Of a DNA stretch of 64,000 nt, positions 36,827 to 43,920 are shown in pieces. Within the stretch, counting starts at the first letter, position 1; the number at the start of each line of letters is the position of its first letter. Source of the stretch: Bacteroidaceae bacterium (lineage in GTDB: Bacteria; Bacteroidota; Bacteroidia; Bacteroidales; Bacteroidaceae); NCBI GenBank assembly GCA_017619585.1, contig JAFZSA010000011.1, positions 124,001 through 188,000 of the forward strand, written 5' to 3'. Both the position numbers and the translations under genes were made by a program. The notes below the pieces were generated by a model, which did no database searches, had not been told where the DNA came from, and saw nothing but the letters and a program-made list of their open reading frames with translations.

Positions 36827-36882
36827 AAAGAAACCAAAACCTCTTGATTAGCTGTCAAAATGGCGGCAAAATCATCCAGAAA

Positions 36883-36934
36883 CCGCTTTGTAATGTTAAA
36901 TGGTGTTAAATTACATTACAAAGCGGCTTTTTTA
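36883..36934 (+). terminator. Intrinsic terminator after MFS gene
   Basis: A perfect 13-bp stem (36883-36895 with 36914-36926) is followed by CTTTTTTATT on the plus strand. Confidence 0.9.
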
Positions 36935-36945
36935 TTGTCGAATCA

Positions 36946-36976
36946 TTTGCAGGTTTCAAAAATCTGCGTACCTTTG
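36946..36976 (+). promoter_or_regulatory. Strong promoter for a short transcript
   Basis: TTTG (36946-36949), 19 bp, TACCTTTG (36969-36976): an exact consensus with a terminator only about 60 bp downstream. Confidence 0.85.
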
Positions 36977-36980
36977 CATG

Positions 36981-37047
36981 TGTGTTTTTCATAGTATTAG
37001 ATTTAAGGTTAACAAAGGTTGGGCTACAGCGGTAGCCCTTTTTTTTT
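36981..37047 (+). ncRNA. Candidate small RNA (about 65-70 nt)
   Basis: The unit contains ATAGTATTAGATTTAAGG and GTTAACAAAGGTT, then the hairpin GGGCTAC/GTAGCCC (37021-37038) and nine T residues. No reading frame of useful length exists. Promoter and terminator are both close to ideal, so a discrete RNA is likely. It could be compared with the paralogous short sRNAs described in Bacteroides. Confidence 0.7.
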
Positions 37048-37100
37048 GTTTTAACCCAATTTTTAACTTCTATAGCATACATTTTTTCGGGTATTTATTG

Positions 37101-37108
37101 TACTTTTG
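37101..37108 (+). promoter_or_regulatory. -7 element for guanine deaminase gene
   Basis: TACTTTTG lies 24 bp before the ATG. The -33 region is T-rich without a clear TTTG. Confidence 0.6.
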
Positions 37109-37132
37109 TCATTGTAATCAAGAATTAATGTC

Positions 37133-37630
37133 ATGAAGCAGCAAGAGACAAACCATATTACAGAGCAGGACAAGATGTTCATGCGCGAAGCTATCCGTCT
37201 GGCAGACGAGAGTGTCAAGAACGGAGGAGGTCCCTTTGGCGCCGTTATTGTCAGGGACGGAAAGATTATTGCCGGTCGCAGCAACAGCGTAACCCTGAAT
37301 AACGACCCTACAGCACATGCCGAAGTAAACACCATACGCGAGGCCTGCCATCTGCTGGGCACCTTCGACCTCTCAGACTGTGTCATCTACACATCCTGCG
37401 AGCCCTGCCCCATGTGTCTGGGAGCTATTTACTGGGCACGCATCGGTCGCATTTACTACGGCAACACCCGCTATGATGCCCGCGACATCAATTTCTCAGA
37501 TGATTTTATCTACGAAGAGTTGGCACGCCCCATCCCCCAACGTGCCGTTCCCCTCATTCCCCTATTGCACGAAGAGGCCATCCATACCTTCCGCCTCTGG
37601 ACAGAGAAGGCAGACAAGACAGAGTATTAA
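37133..37630 (+). CDS. guaD: Guanine deaminase-like nucleoside/base deaminase
   Basis: This cytidine-deaminase-fold zinc enzyme has 165 residues. The proton donor and first ligand are in TAHAEV (His62, Glu64), and the zinc cysteines are in SCEPCPMC (Cys92, Cys95). The sequence GGGPFGAVIVRDGKIIA and NDPTAHAEV closely matches Bacillus GuaD, which converts guanine to xanthine. tRNA adenosine deaminase is less likely because of the GuaD-like C-terminus (FSDDFIYEELARP). The gene is alone, with its own promoter. Confidence 0.9.
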   Translation: MKQQETNHITEQDKMFMREAIRLADESVKNGGGPFGAVIVRDGKIIAGRSNSVTLNNDPTAHAEVNTIREACHLLGTFDLSDCVIYTSCEPCPMCLGAIYWARIGRIYYGNTRYDARDINFSDDFIYEELARPIPQRAVPLIPLLHEEAIHTFRLWTEKADKTEY

Positions 37631-37675
37631 GGTAAGCGGAAGTGCGAAATACACAGCCTAAGACTAACAATCTCA

Positions 37676-38819
37676 TTAATCTTTCAGTATCCTTGCTTCA
37701 CCATTGAAAGAACAGATTTCTGCTGCCAGTTTATTCAGGTTGTGAAAGCGGCTATAGTCGCTATCCGAAGGAACGCCATTTACACAACCCATCATATCAA
37801 GGTCCCATGGTGCCAGAATAAGTAAGGAGCCATTGACACAAGCATCAAAACGCTTTCGCTCTGGTTTCCAAAAGGCGTCAATGGGTTCCTTTTGCAAATG
37901 TATTAGCGGAAAGCCCTTGTCCAGGCATTCGTTTTTCATTAGCAGTTCACCACCAGAGATACCCGGAGTAACAATAACGGTGCAGCCCTCTTGGATAGCC
38001 ACCTCCTATAGCTGACGCTCACTGGCATAATCGGCAGTTTCCTCGTAGGGTTGACCAGTGACGGGATGGCGGCGGTGACATTGTACCTGTATCTTTCGCG
38101 CCCATCTCAGCAGAAACAGATTGCCAAAGGCACCATAGCTACGGTTACCGATACGCACATGCAGACAACGGCGCATCACATCCGGTAACATCTTACGCAA
38201 CAAGGCACGGCGTGGATTATCATGCATATAGGCTATCATAGCCTCACGGTGGCGATCATCTAGGCAAACGGTATCATCATAGTTATCATCAAAAAGCGGT
38301 TGCAGATTCCTGCCAATCAGGGCATAGTACTCCTGCCGCTGTTTCTGAGAAAGGTTCCGTATCAAGGCACCCTCGTTATCGTAGCGCAAGGCCTTCTCAC
38401 GCAGCCATGCCGGTGCCCCCCTCCAAATCGGCCGATATCGGTCGATTAACAGACGCTTCCATCCCCTGCAGGCGTTGCCATTGGCTGGTACAAACAGCCT
38501 TAAAAGCCTGAATGATGGCCCCAAGGCTCCACTCCATAGGTTCCAACACCTCTATTACAGGCATACACACATAGGCATGCACCACTACACGGTTACCATG
38601 GATAGCCTGCGCCTCAGGAATCCTCAACCACGCCTGTTCCGCAGCCTCTCCTAATGGGGTAAGCGTAAGTGCTGGGTGCCCCTTTAACGCATCACTACCT
38701 GTGGCAGAGAAACTAGAAAGCAACTGTTCACGACCACTTACCACCAAAGTAATAAGGTAAGTGCCACGACCATAGTAATCATGCCCTGGGTTATGTGGAC
38801 GGTAAGCTGAAATCTTCAT
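37676..38819 (-). pseudogene. Broken REP-associated (RAYT/Y1-type) transposase
   Basis: Three consecutive fragments read as one protein. Fragment 1 starts MKISAYRPHNPGHDYYGRGT and ends after the frameshift. Fragment 2 has LFDDNYDDTVCLDDRHREAM and FGNLFLLRWARK. Fragment 3 has VIVTPGISGGELLMKNECL. Three lesions are visible. The stretch after YVCMP lacks the DHFHG-type HUH motif expected there (VCMPVIEVLEPMEW). A frameshift lies near the run of six C residues at 38416-38421. An in-frame TAG sits at 38006-38008. It cannot be an active transposase, and it lies next to a REP-like array. Confidence 0.85.
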
Positions 38820-38823
38820 TTCA

Positions 38824-38831
38824 CAAAGATA
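38824..38831 (-). promoter_or_regulatory. -7 element for the RAYT pseudogene
   Basis: TATCTTTG on the minus strand directly ahead of the RAYT start; no clear -33 box. Confidence 0.4.
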
Positions 38832-38866
38832 GCCATTATTCCTCAGAATCGGGGCAGATAACAAAG

Positions 38867-39150
38867 AAAAACTGCTTAGCACATTCAAAAGCGGCCATTC
38901 TCGGTTGGGAAAACAGCTTAGTACATTCAAAAACAGCCATTCTCGGCTGGGAAAACTGCTTAGTACATTCAAAAGCAGCCATTCTCGGCTGGGATAACTG
39001 CTTAGTACATTCAAAAGCAGCCGTTCTCGGCTGGGAAAACTGCTTAGTACATTCAAAAACAGCCATTCTCGGAATTAGTTTATTCAAACAGCCATTCTCG
39101 GCTGGGGTAACCCGCTTAGTTTATCCAAAAACAGCCGTTCTCGGCTGGGA
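38867..39150. repeat. 42-bp REP-like tandem array
   Basis: Seven copies of a unit like ACTGCTTAGTACATTCAAAA followed by GCAGCCATTCTCGGCTGGG. The CATTCTCGG or CGTTCTCGG core recurs at 38896, 38938, 38980, 39022, 39064, 39093 and 39136: spacing 42 four times, then one shortened (29) and one 43-bp unit. Each unit contains a small hairpin (CAGCC/GGCTG). Because 42 is divisible by three, frames stay open across it on both strands; these are not genes. Confidence 0.9.
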
Positions 39151-39270
39151 CAGCCACAAACTATTGTATACATCTTATCTCATCATTAAGCCTACCCATT
39201 TCAGAAACAGTTTATTTCCAAGGAAAAATCAACCTACAAAAAAATTATTTAAGTTGTAATGAGAATATTT

Positions 39271-40545
39271 TCATGTTGTCTTAAATTTAGCAACCCATGT
39301 TGTACAATTTAGCAATCCACCTTCCTGCGCAACCTCGTTATAATTGATAGTTTCAATAGTTTTCGCAGGGAAGGTTTCTTTTAGGATACTAAGAACCTGT
39401 TCATCCTCTTCCTTCCCGAAAACAGGCAGAACTATCAGATTCTTGAGTTCCAAATAATTAACGTATATTCCAACTGCGCTTAAGGGATGCTGGGGATCTT
39501 TAGCTTCAAAAAATGGGATATCTATGTATTTCAGTCCATATTCCTTGATTACCTTTTGCATACCCTCGCGCCAATACTTATATTCATCTGCCAGATTATT
39601 ACCAATTATAGTATTTCTATCGACAAATCTTACCATACCATCTGCATGACCCGTCATATCACTTTTCTGAGCAGGGATAACAATAATTTCTGCCTCTAAT
39701 AAGTCTGAAAGTTCTCTGACCAGTTGTTCTTTGTCTGGATACTCGGGATTCTCTGTGTAAATCCTATCTGAAACAATAGCACGGTCTGAGCAAAGTAACA
39801 CGTTACCTCCATCAAGGTTTATATTAGAATTTATTGTTACCAATCCATTCTGCATACAGACCTCTCTCGTATCAGAGCGCGACACCTCCCACTCTTTTTT
39901 TCCTTTCAGATACGACGGATCATAACGAAACTGAATCAACTTGCCACTTCTTGTTTGGATTGGCATATAATCCTTGCACCAGATATCCTTTGTGCCCTTT
40001 AGCAGACGATAATCTACATCATGCTTTTTGAAGATTGACATCAAACGGTTAAAAGAATCTGGGAAGCGTTCTTCAAGCAAAGCTGACAAATATACAACCT
40101 CATGGCTCTCTGCCTTTTCTTCTGCAACAGCAAACTCTGCTCCTTTATCCTCATTGCTTCCTGTTAGGTTTTGACGACTATTATTCATATTCAAATACTT
40201 CCCCCGAATAGTTGGATAATCAGCATTCATGAACATAAGGCACAACTCCTTGGTAGGTTCCCAGCCATTTTTTATGCACAAGTCAGCAAAGACCTCTTCT
40301 TTGCCCCTCGTATTTAACACAAAACTATTGATGTATTCAGAAGAAATATGCTTGCCAACAGGCAGGAGTTTACGGTTCATTTTCCTAAGAACTCTCCTAT
40401 GAGCTTTAGTTGACAGACTTTTATCAACCAATCTCTTCATCAAATCACTGAGTTTAGGTTTCCTAATCCAATGGAAAAACTGGATAACAACAGGCACAAG
40501 ACCAATTAATCCAATAATTGTTCCGATAATAAATTCTGTACTCAT
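39271..40545 (-). CDS. Membrane-anchored agmatine/peptidylarginine deiminase-family protein with novel N-terminal domain
   Basis: The 424-residue protein joins three parts. A membrane helix (about 5-26) is followed by a charged helical domain of unknown function (30-120, RRVLRKMNRK and FVLNTRGKEEVFADLC) and a PAD_porph/agmatine deiminase-type domain (about 148-424). The deiminase residues appear intact: WCKDYMP (Asp192), LDGGN (Asp245), GHADG (His300) and Cys414 in GLLNCTTW. Ordinary agmatine deiminases lack the N-terminal parts. It starts 4 bp after a small lipoprotein gene. The A/T-rich composition and the transposon remnant beside it suggest acquisition. Substrate is unknown: a free guanidine, protein arginine or other. 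Confidence 0.75.
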   Translation of the reverse strand: MSTEFIIGTIIGLIGLVPVVIQFFHWIRKPKLSDLMKRLVDKSLSTKAHRRVLRKMNRKLLPVGKHISSEYINSFVLNTRGKEEVFADLCIKNGWEPTKELCLMFMNADYPTIRGKYLNMNNSRQNLTGSNEDKGAEFAVAEEKAESHEVVYLSALLEERFPDSFNRLMSIFKKHDVDYRLLKGTKDIWCKDYMPIQTRSGKLIQFRYDPSYLKGKKEWEVSRSDTREVCMQNGLVTINSNINLDGGNVLLCSDRAIVSDRIYTENPEYPDKEQLVRELSDLLEAEIIVIPAQKSDMTGHADGMVRFVDRNTIIGNNLADEYKYWREGMQKVIKEYGLKYIDIPFFEAKDPQHPLSAVGIYVNYLELKNLIVLPVFGKEEDEQVLSILKETFPAKTIETINYNEVAQEGGLLNCTTWVAKFKTT

Positions 40546-40549
40546 ATGC

Positions 40550-40936
40550 TTATTCCTTTATATATAAACCTTCAGCAAAGCCTTCACCCTTAATGGTATC
40601 CTCTGAAATAATCTCAAATAACAAATCTGACTTGTCAGTCTTAACACGCAGGAATTCTTCGTCTCTATCATACTCCGAAGGAAAATCCATTCCAAAGATA
40701 GCGTCGCGGACGACAACAGTTCTTTTTCCTTTAAACGTCAACGATTTGTAGAATGTATTGTCTTCTGCTACAAAAGTTCCTTCGGGCTGAATATCTTTAG
40801 GGCTCTTTTCGAAGATGGCCTCTGCATCCTCCAAAAGACTATCACTTTGATCTTGTTTGTCGTCCGTATTGTACGAACAAGCAAAAGTAAGCAAGGGCAG
40901 TAATGAATACAATAAGACTGATTTCTTCATATACAT
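40550..40936 (-). CDS. Small lipoprotein of unknown function
   Basis: The 128-residue protein has a lipoprotein signal ending TFAC (Cys20). A 30-residue acidic linker follows, then a compact domain with FYKSLTFKGKRTVVVRDAIF (core LTFKGKRTVVV), RVKTDKSDLLFEI and GEGFAEGLY. I have no named family for it. It lies 4 bp upstream of the deiminase gene and very likely shares its transcript, so it may be a partner or regulator of that protein. An alternative start is the Met at 40930. A structured leader of about 195 nt precedes it. Confidence 0.7.
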   Translation of the reverse strand: MYMKKSVLLYSLLPLLTFACSYNTDDKQDQSDSLLEDAEAIFEKSPKDIQPEGTFVAEDNTFYKSLTFKGKRTVVVRDAIFGMDFPSEYDRDEEFLRVKTDKSDLLFEIISEDTIKGEGFAEGLYIKE

Positions 40937-40954
40937 GTTATTGTTTAGAGGTTA

Positions 40955-41132
40955 ATAATACAGAAAAGGCGCAGACCTTCGCCATACGCCACACGGTTCG
41001 CCACAAACCATACACATATACGGGAGAAATCTGCGCCCATATGGGGCAGCTCCTATAATGTGTATTTGCTCGCTTCCTACGGTGGTGATTGTGTGGCTAT
41101 AGAGCAAATATGTCTGTATTCCTAGCGGAACA
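40955..41132 (-). ncRNA. Structured leader or small RNA upstream of the lipoprotein-deiminase pair
   Basis: A long-range perfect 8-bp stem GGCGCAGA/TCTGCGCC (40968-40975 with 41030-41037) encloses CCGTAT/GTATGG pairing and a GGTT(N7)AACC hairpin. Upstream, ATTTGCTC and GAGCAAAT arms form a second domain. The outer hairpin is followed by TTTTCTG. The element runs from a consensus promoter to the gene, so it is either a regulatory leader with a weak terminator or a stand-alone RNA. Confidence 0.55.
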
Positions 41133-41137
41133 CATTG

Positions 41138-41168
41138 CAAAAATACGAATAGAATCCGAGAACGCAAA
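41138..41168 (-). promoter_or_regulatory. Promoter for the structured leader and lipoprotein-deiminase operon
   Basis: TTTG (41165-41168), 19 bp, TATTTTTG (41138-41145) on the minus strand is a full consensus match about 200 bp ahead of the lipoprotein. Confidence 0.8.
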
Positions 41169-41524
41169 AGGTTTTATGAAAAAAGTGCTTCTTGACACCT
41201 TTTCATCTACCTATAGCTCCACGATATCTGAACGCCTATGCTCCCTCTACGCTACGCCTTTGCTACAAAAGGGAATAAAGGAGGAGCAAAGGAGCACTCC
41301 CAGACCCTACATCTGTTACCTCCTGGAGCCTGCATGTGCAGACTCCTGGGTATAACACGTGCAGACTCCGGAGGCTACAAAGTCCCCAAGGAGTACCTCA
41401 GATTTACCTCAGATTTACCTCAGGGTTTCCTCAAGGTTCAAATGCATGAAGTAAACAGGGAGCAGAACACGTGTTTGCAGGGAGAAAGACTAGGGTTTGC
41501 AGGGAGCGAAACGGCATCTTGTCA
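41169..41524. other. Gene-free region with short degenerate repeats
   Basis: No credible gene is seen. A CCTCAGATTTA unit repeats twice plus one degenerate copy at about 41396-41430, and GTTTGCAGGGAG occurs twice near 41470-41505. Frames that cross the region lack coding character. Confidence 0.6.
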
Positions 41525-41620
41525 GATTCGGGCGCCCGCCCTTACATATTGGGGCGGCCGCCCGTATATCTGCGGGCGGGCGGCCTGATATGTGCGAGCG
41601 CCCGCCCGAATCCGTTTTTT
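41525..41620 (+). repeat. GC-rich compound palindrome with T-tract
   Basis: Outer arms GATTCGGGCG (41525-41534) and CGCCCGAATC (41603-41612) enclose several GGGCGG/CCGCCC inverted repeats, including a NotI site. CGTTTTTT follows directly, so on the plus strand it would act as a very stable terminator. Its G+C content is far above its surroundings. Confidence 0.75.
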
Positions 41621-41690
41621 ATACTACCCAATACCCACTAACCATTACAGCACCCTATTTCCGTAAGCAGGAAATCATCTGATTAGGGTA

Positions 41691-41721
41691 TTTCGGGAAC
41701 GACGGAATAGCCGTACCTTTG
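41691..41721 (+). promoter_or_regulatory. Promoter for TonB receptor operon
   Basis: TTTC (41691-41694), 19 bp, TACCTTTG (41714-41721) on the plus strand. The -33 box has one mismatch. Confidence 0.7.
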
Positions 41722-41749
41722 CAGCCGAAAATTTAAACCATAAATAATT

Positions 41750-43912
41750 GTGATACAGGTAAAAAGATTATTAACCATGACGCTGCTGACAACGGCAGCA
41801 GGTGTCGTTCTGGCAGAGCAGGATTCAATCAGGACAACAACGTTAGAGAATGTAACAGTAACGGCCAAGTCTAAGGCAAGAGAGCAAAGTGAGCAAGCCT
41901 TTGCCGTGAATGTGGTGAACATGAAGGGCGAGTACACCAAGCAGAAATCCCTGAACAGGATACTGGAGAATGTATCGAGTGTGAAGATACGCCAGACGGG
42001 CGGAATGGGAAGCGACTTCAATTTTGCACTGAACGGCTTTAGCGGCAATCAGGTGAAGTTCTTCATAGACGGTGTGCCGATGGACAACTTCGGGAGCAGC
42101 TTCAACCTTTCTACGCTGACGGCAAACATGGCGGACTACGTGGAGGTGTACAAGGGCTCACTGCCCGTGAACCTGTCGGCAGATGCGCTGGGCGGAGCGG
42201 TGAACATTGTCACACGCAGGAAAGCCAACTATCTGGATGCTGCCTACAGCTACGGCTCCTTCAACACGCACAGAGCAAGCGTGAACGGTGCATTCACCGA
42301 CCAGAAGACGGGATTCACCCTGAAGGCTAATGCATTCCTGAACTACTCGGATAATAATTATAAGGTATATGCCCCCATTGTTGACCTCTCCACAGGATTA
42401 CTGAAGGGAGAGGAATGGGTGAAGCGTTTCAACGACGGATACCTGGGCGGTGGCATCAGAATGGAAACGGGCTTGGTTGGGAAGTCGTGGGCTGACTATG
42501 CATTGGTGACCCTTATTGCCAGCGGCGACAGCCACGAGAACCAGACGGGTGCCACAATGGATGCCGTGTACGGAAAGCCCAAGACAAGCAGCCTGACCCT
42601 TGTGCCGGGAGTGAAATACAAGAAGAGGGACTTGCTGACAGCAGGTCTGGACCTGGAGGCATACCTGAACTATGCCTACGTGAATACGCACAATGTGGAT
42701 ACGGCTGCGCTGCGCTACAACTGGCTGGGCGAATGCGTGCCTGCAGGCAGCAGGGGCGAAGGCTACCTGACGGATGCAAAGATACGTATGCACCAATGGC
42801 AGGGAGATGTATCACTGAGCTATCTGCTGGGCGAGCACAACCGTTTCCTGCTGAGCCATCTGGTAAGCTCGAATAAGCGCGTCAGCGACGACCGCGAACA
42901 CAGGGACAATCCCATGAACGATGTGCCACAATACCTGACAAAGAACATTACGGGTCTCTCCTACCAGTTGAGATACAACCGTTGGAACATGAATGTGTTT
43001 GGCAAGCTGTACAACCTGAACACACAGAGCAACAAGCTGCTGGACCAGTTCCTGGCAACGGAGCGCTGGGAAACGGTCAAGGCAGCGCAGACCAACTGGG
43101 GCTATGGGGCAGCAGGAACATACTTCTTCCAGCCCTGGCTGCAAGGTAAGGTAAGCTTTGAGCAGGCATACCGTATGCCGGAGGCAGTGGAGATGTTTGG
43201 CGACGGCTTCATCCAGAAGAGCAACACCGACCTGCGCCCTGAGATGTCCAGGAACCTGAACATTGGTCTGATGATGAACAGGCAGGTGGGCCGTCACAGC
43301 ATTGCCGCAGAGGTGAACTACATCTACCGCAACACCAGGGATTTCATCCTGAAGGGCGTGAACCTGACCAGCGACCCCACGACCTCGTACGAGAACATCG
43401 GCAAGGCTGTTACACACGGCGTGGAGGGCTCGCTGCGATACGACTACAAGAAGACCATCCACGTGGGTGGAAGCATAACGTATCAGGATATACGCGACAA
43501 GGAGGAGTTCATCACCAACAAGGACAGCTATGTGGGGACGGAGCCTACAGCCAACGTATCCTACGGTCAGCGCATGCCCAACATCCCCTACTTCTTCCTG
43601 AATGCCAATGCGGGCTATGACTGGCACAATGCCTTCCACGAAGGCAACACCCTGAGCGTGGAGTACTCGATGAACTACACATACGAGTACTACCTGGGCT
43701 TCCCCGGCCTTGGCCGCCCCAGCAGCAAGAAGATGATTCCCACGCAGACGGTGCACAACATATCCGTGGGCTACACAATGGCAGATGGCAAATACAGCAT
43801 CTCTGCCGAGTGTAACAACATCGCCAACGAACTGCTCTACGACAACTACCGCCTGCAGAAACCTGGCAGAAACTTTAACGTAACCTTCCGTGTTTATCTT
43901 CCTAAAATGTAA
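41750..43912 (+). CDS. TonB-dependent outer-membrane receptor (XusA-like)
   Basis: This is a 720-residue outer-membrane importer driven by TonB. The start is probably GTG at 41750, giving the basic signal start MIQVKRLLTM; the ATG at 41777 would lose it. After the signal peptide there is a TonB-box-like TLENVTV. The plug domain has FNFALNGFSGNQVKFFIDG (core NQVKFFIDGVPM), with LGGAVNIVTRR closing it, and the barrel ends NFNVTFRVYLPKM. No carboxypeptidase-like extension precedes the plug, so it is not SusC type. The paired DUF4374 lipoprotein suggests siderophore uptake like B. thetaiotaomicron XusAB; ligand unproven. Confidence 0.9.
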   Translation: MIQVKRLLTMTLLTTAAGVVLAEQDSIRTTTLENVTVTAKSKAREQSEQAFAVNVVNMKGEYTKQKSLNRILENVSSVKIRQTGGMGSDFNFALNGFSGNQVKFFIDGVPMDNFGSSFNLSTLTANMADYVEVYKGSLPVNLSADALGGAVNIVTRRKANYLDAAYSYGSFNTHRASVNGAFTDQKTGFTLKANAFLNYSDNNYKVYAPIVDLSTGLLKGEEWVKRFNDGYLGGGIRMETGLVGKSWADYALVTLIASGDSHENQTGATMDAVYGKPKTSSLTLVPGVKYKKRDLLTAGLDLEAYLNYAYVNTHNVDTAALRYNWLGECVPAGSRGEGYLTDAKIRMHQWQGDVSLSYLLGEHNRFLLSHLVSSNKRVSDDREHRDNPMNDVPQYLTKNITGLSYQLRYNRWNMNVFGKLYNLNTQSNKLLDQFLATERWETVKAAQTNWGYGAAGTYFFQPWLQGKVSFEQAYRMPEAVEMFGDGFIQKSNTDLRPEMSRNLNIGLMMNRQVGRHSIAAEVNYIYRNTRDFILKGVNLTSDPTTSYENIGKAVTHGVEGSLRYDYKKTIHVGGSITYQDIRDKEEFITNKDSYVGTEPTANVSYGQRMPNIPYFFLNANAGYDWHNAFHEGNTLSVEYSMNYTYEYYLGFPGLGRPSSKKMIPTQTVHNISVGYTMADGKYSISAECNNIANELLYDNYRLQKPGRNFNVTFRVYLPKM

Positions 43913-43920
43913 ATCAGACA

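Noticed and set aside
38867..39150. Possible CRISPR array
   Set aside because: Units are head-to-tail copies along their whole length with no unique spacers, and no cas genes are near.
38795..39259. Long plus-strand reading frame with 14-residue repeats (LVHSKAAILGWENC type) and the mirror frame on the minus strand
   Set aside because: It exists only because the 42-bp repeat unit is divisible by three. Both strands stay open, and it overlaps the RAYT promoter and start. No start context or conserved domain.
40952..41167. Minus-strand frame of 71 codons upstream of the lipoprotein
   Set aside because: It covers a promoter and a strongly self-pairing stretch; better explained as a structured leader RNA.
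41089..41682. Three overlapping plus-strand frames
   Set aside because: Unusual composition, Arg/Pro/Gly bias from the GC palindrome and no domain; treated as non-coding.
41169..41749. Cobalamin or other known riboswitch ahead of the TonB receptor
   Set aside because: No B12-box-like or other riboswitch core motif could be found; the predicted transcription start is only about 25 bp before the gene.
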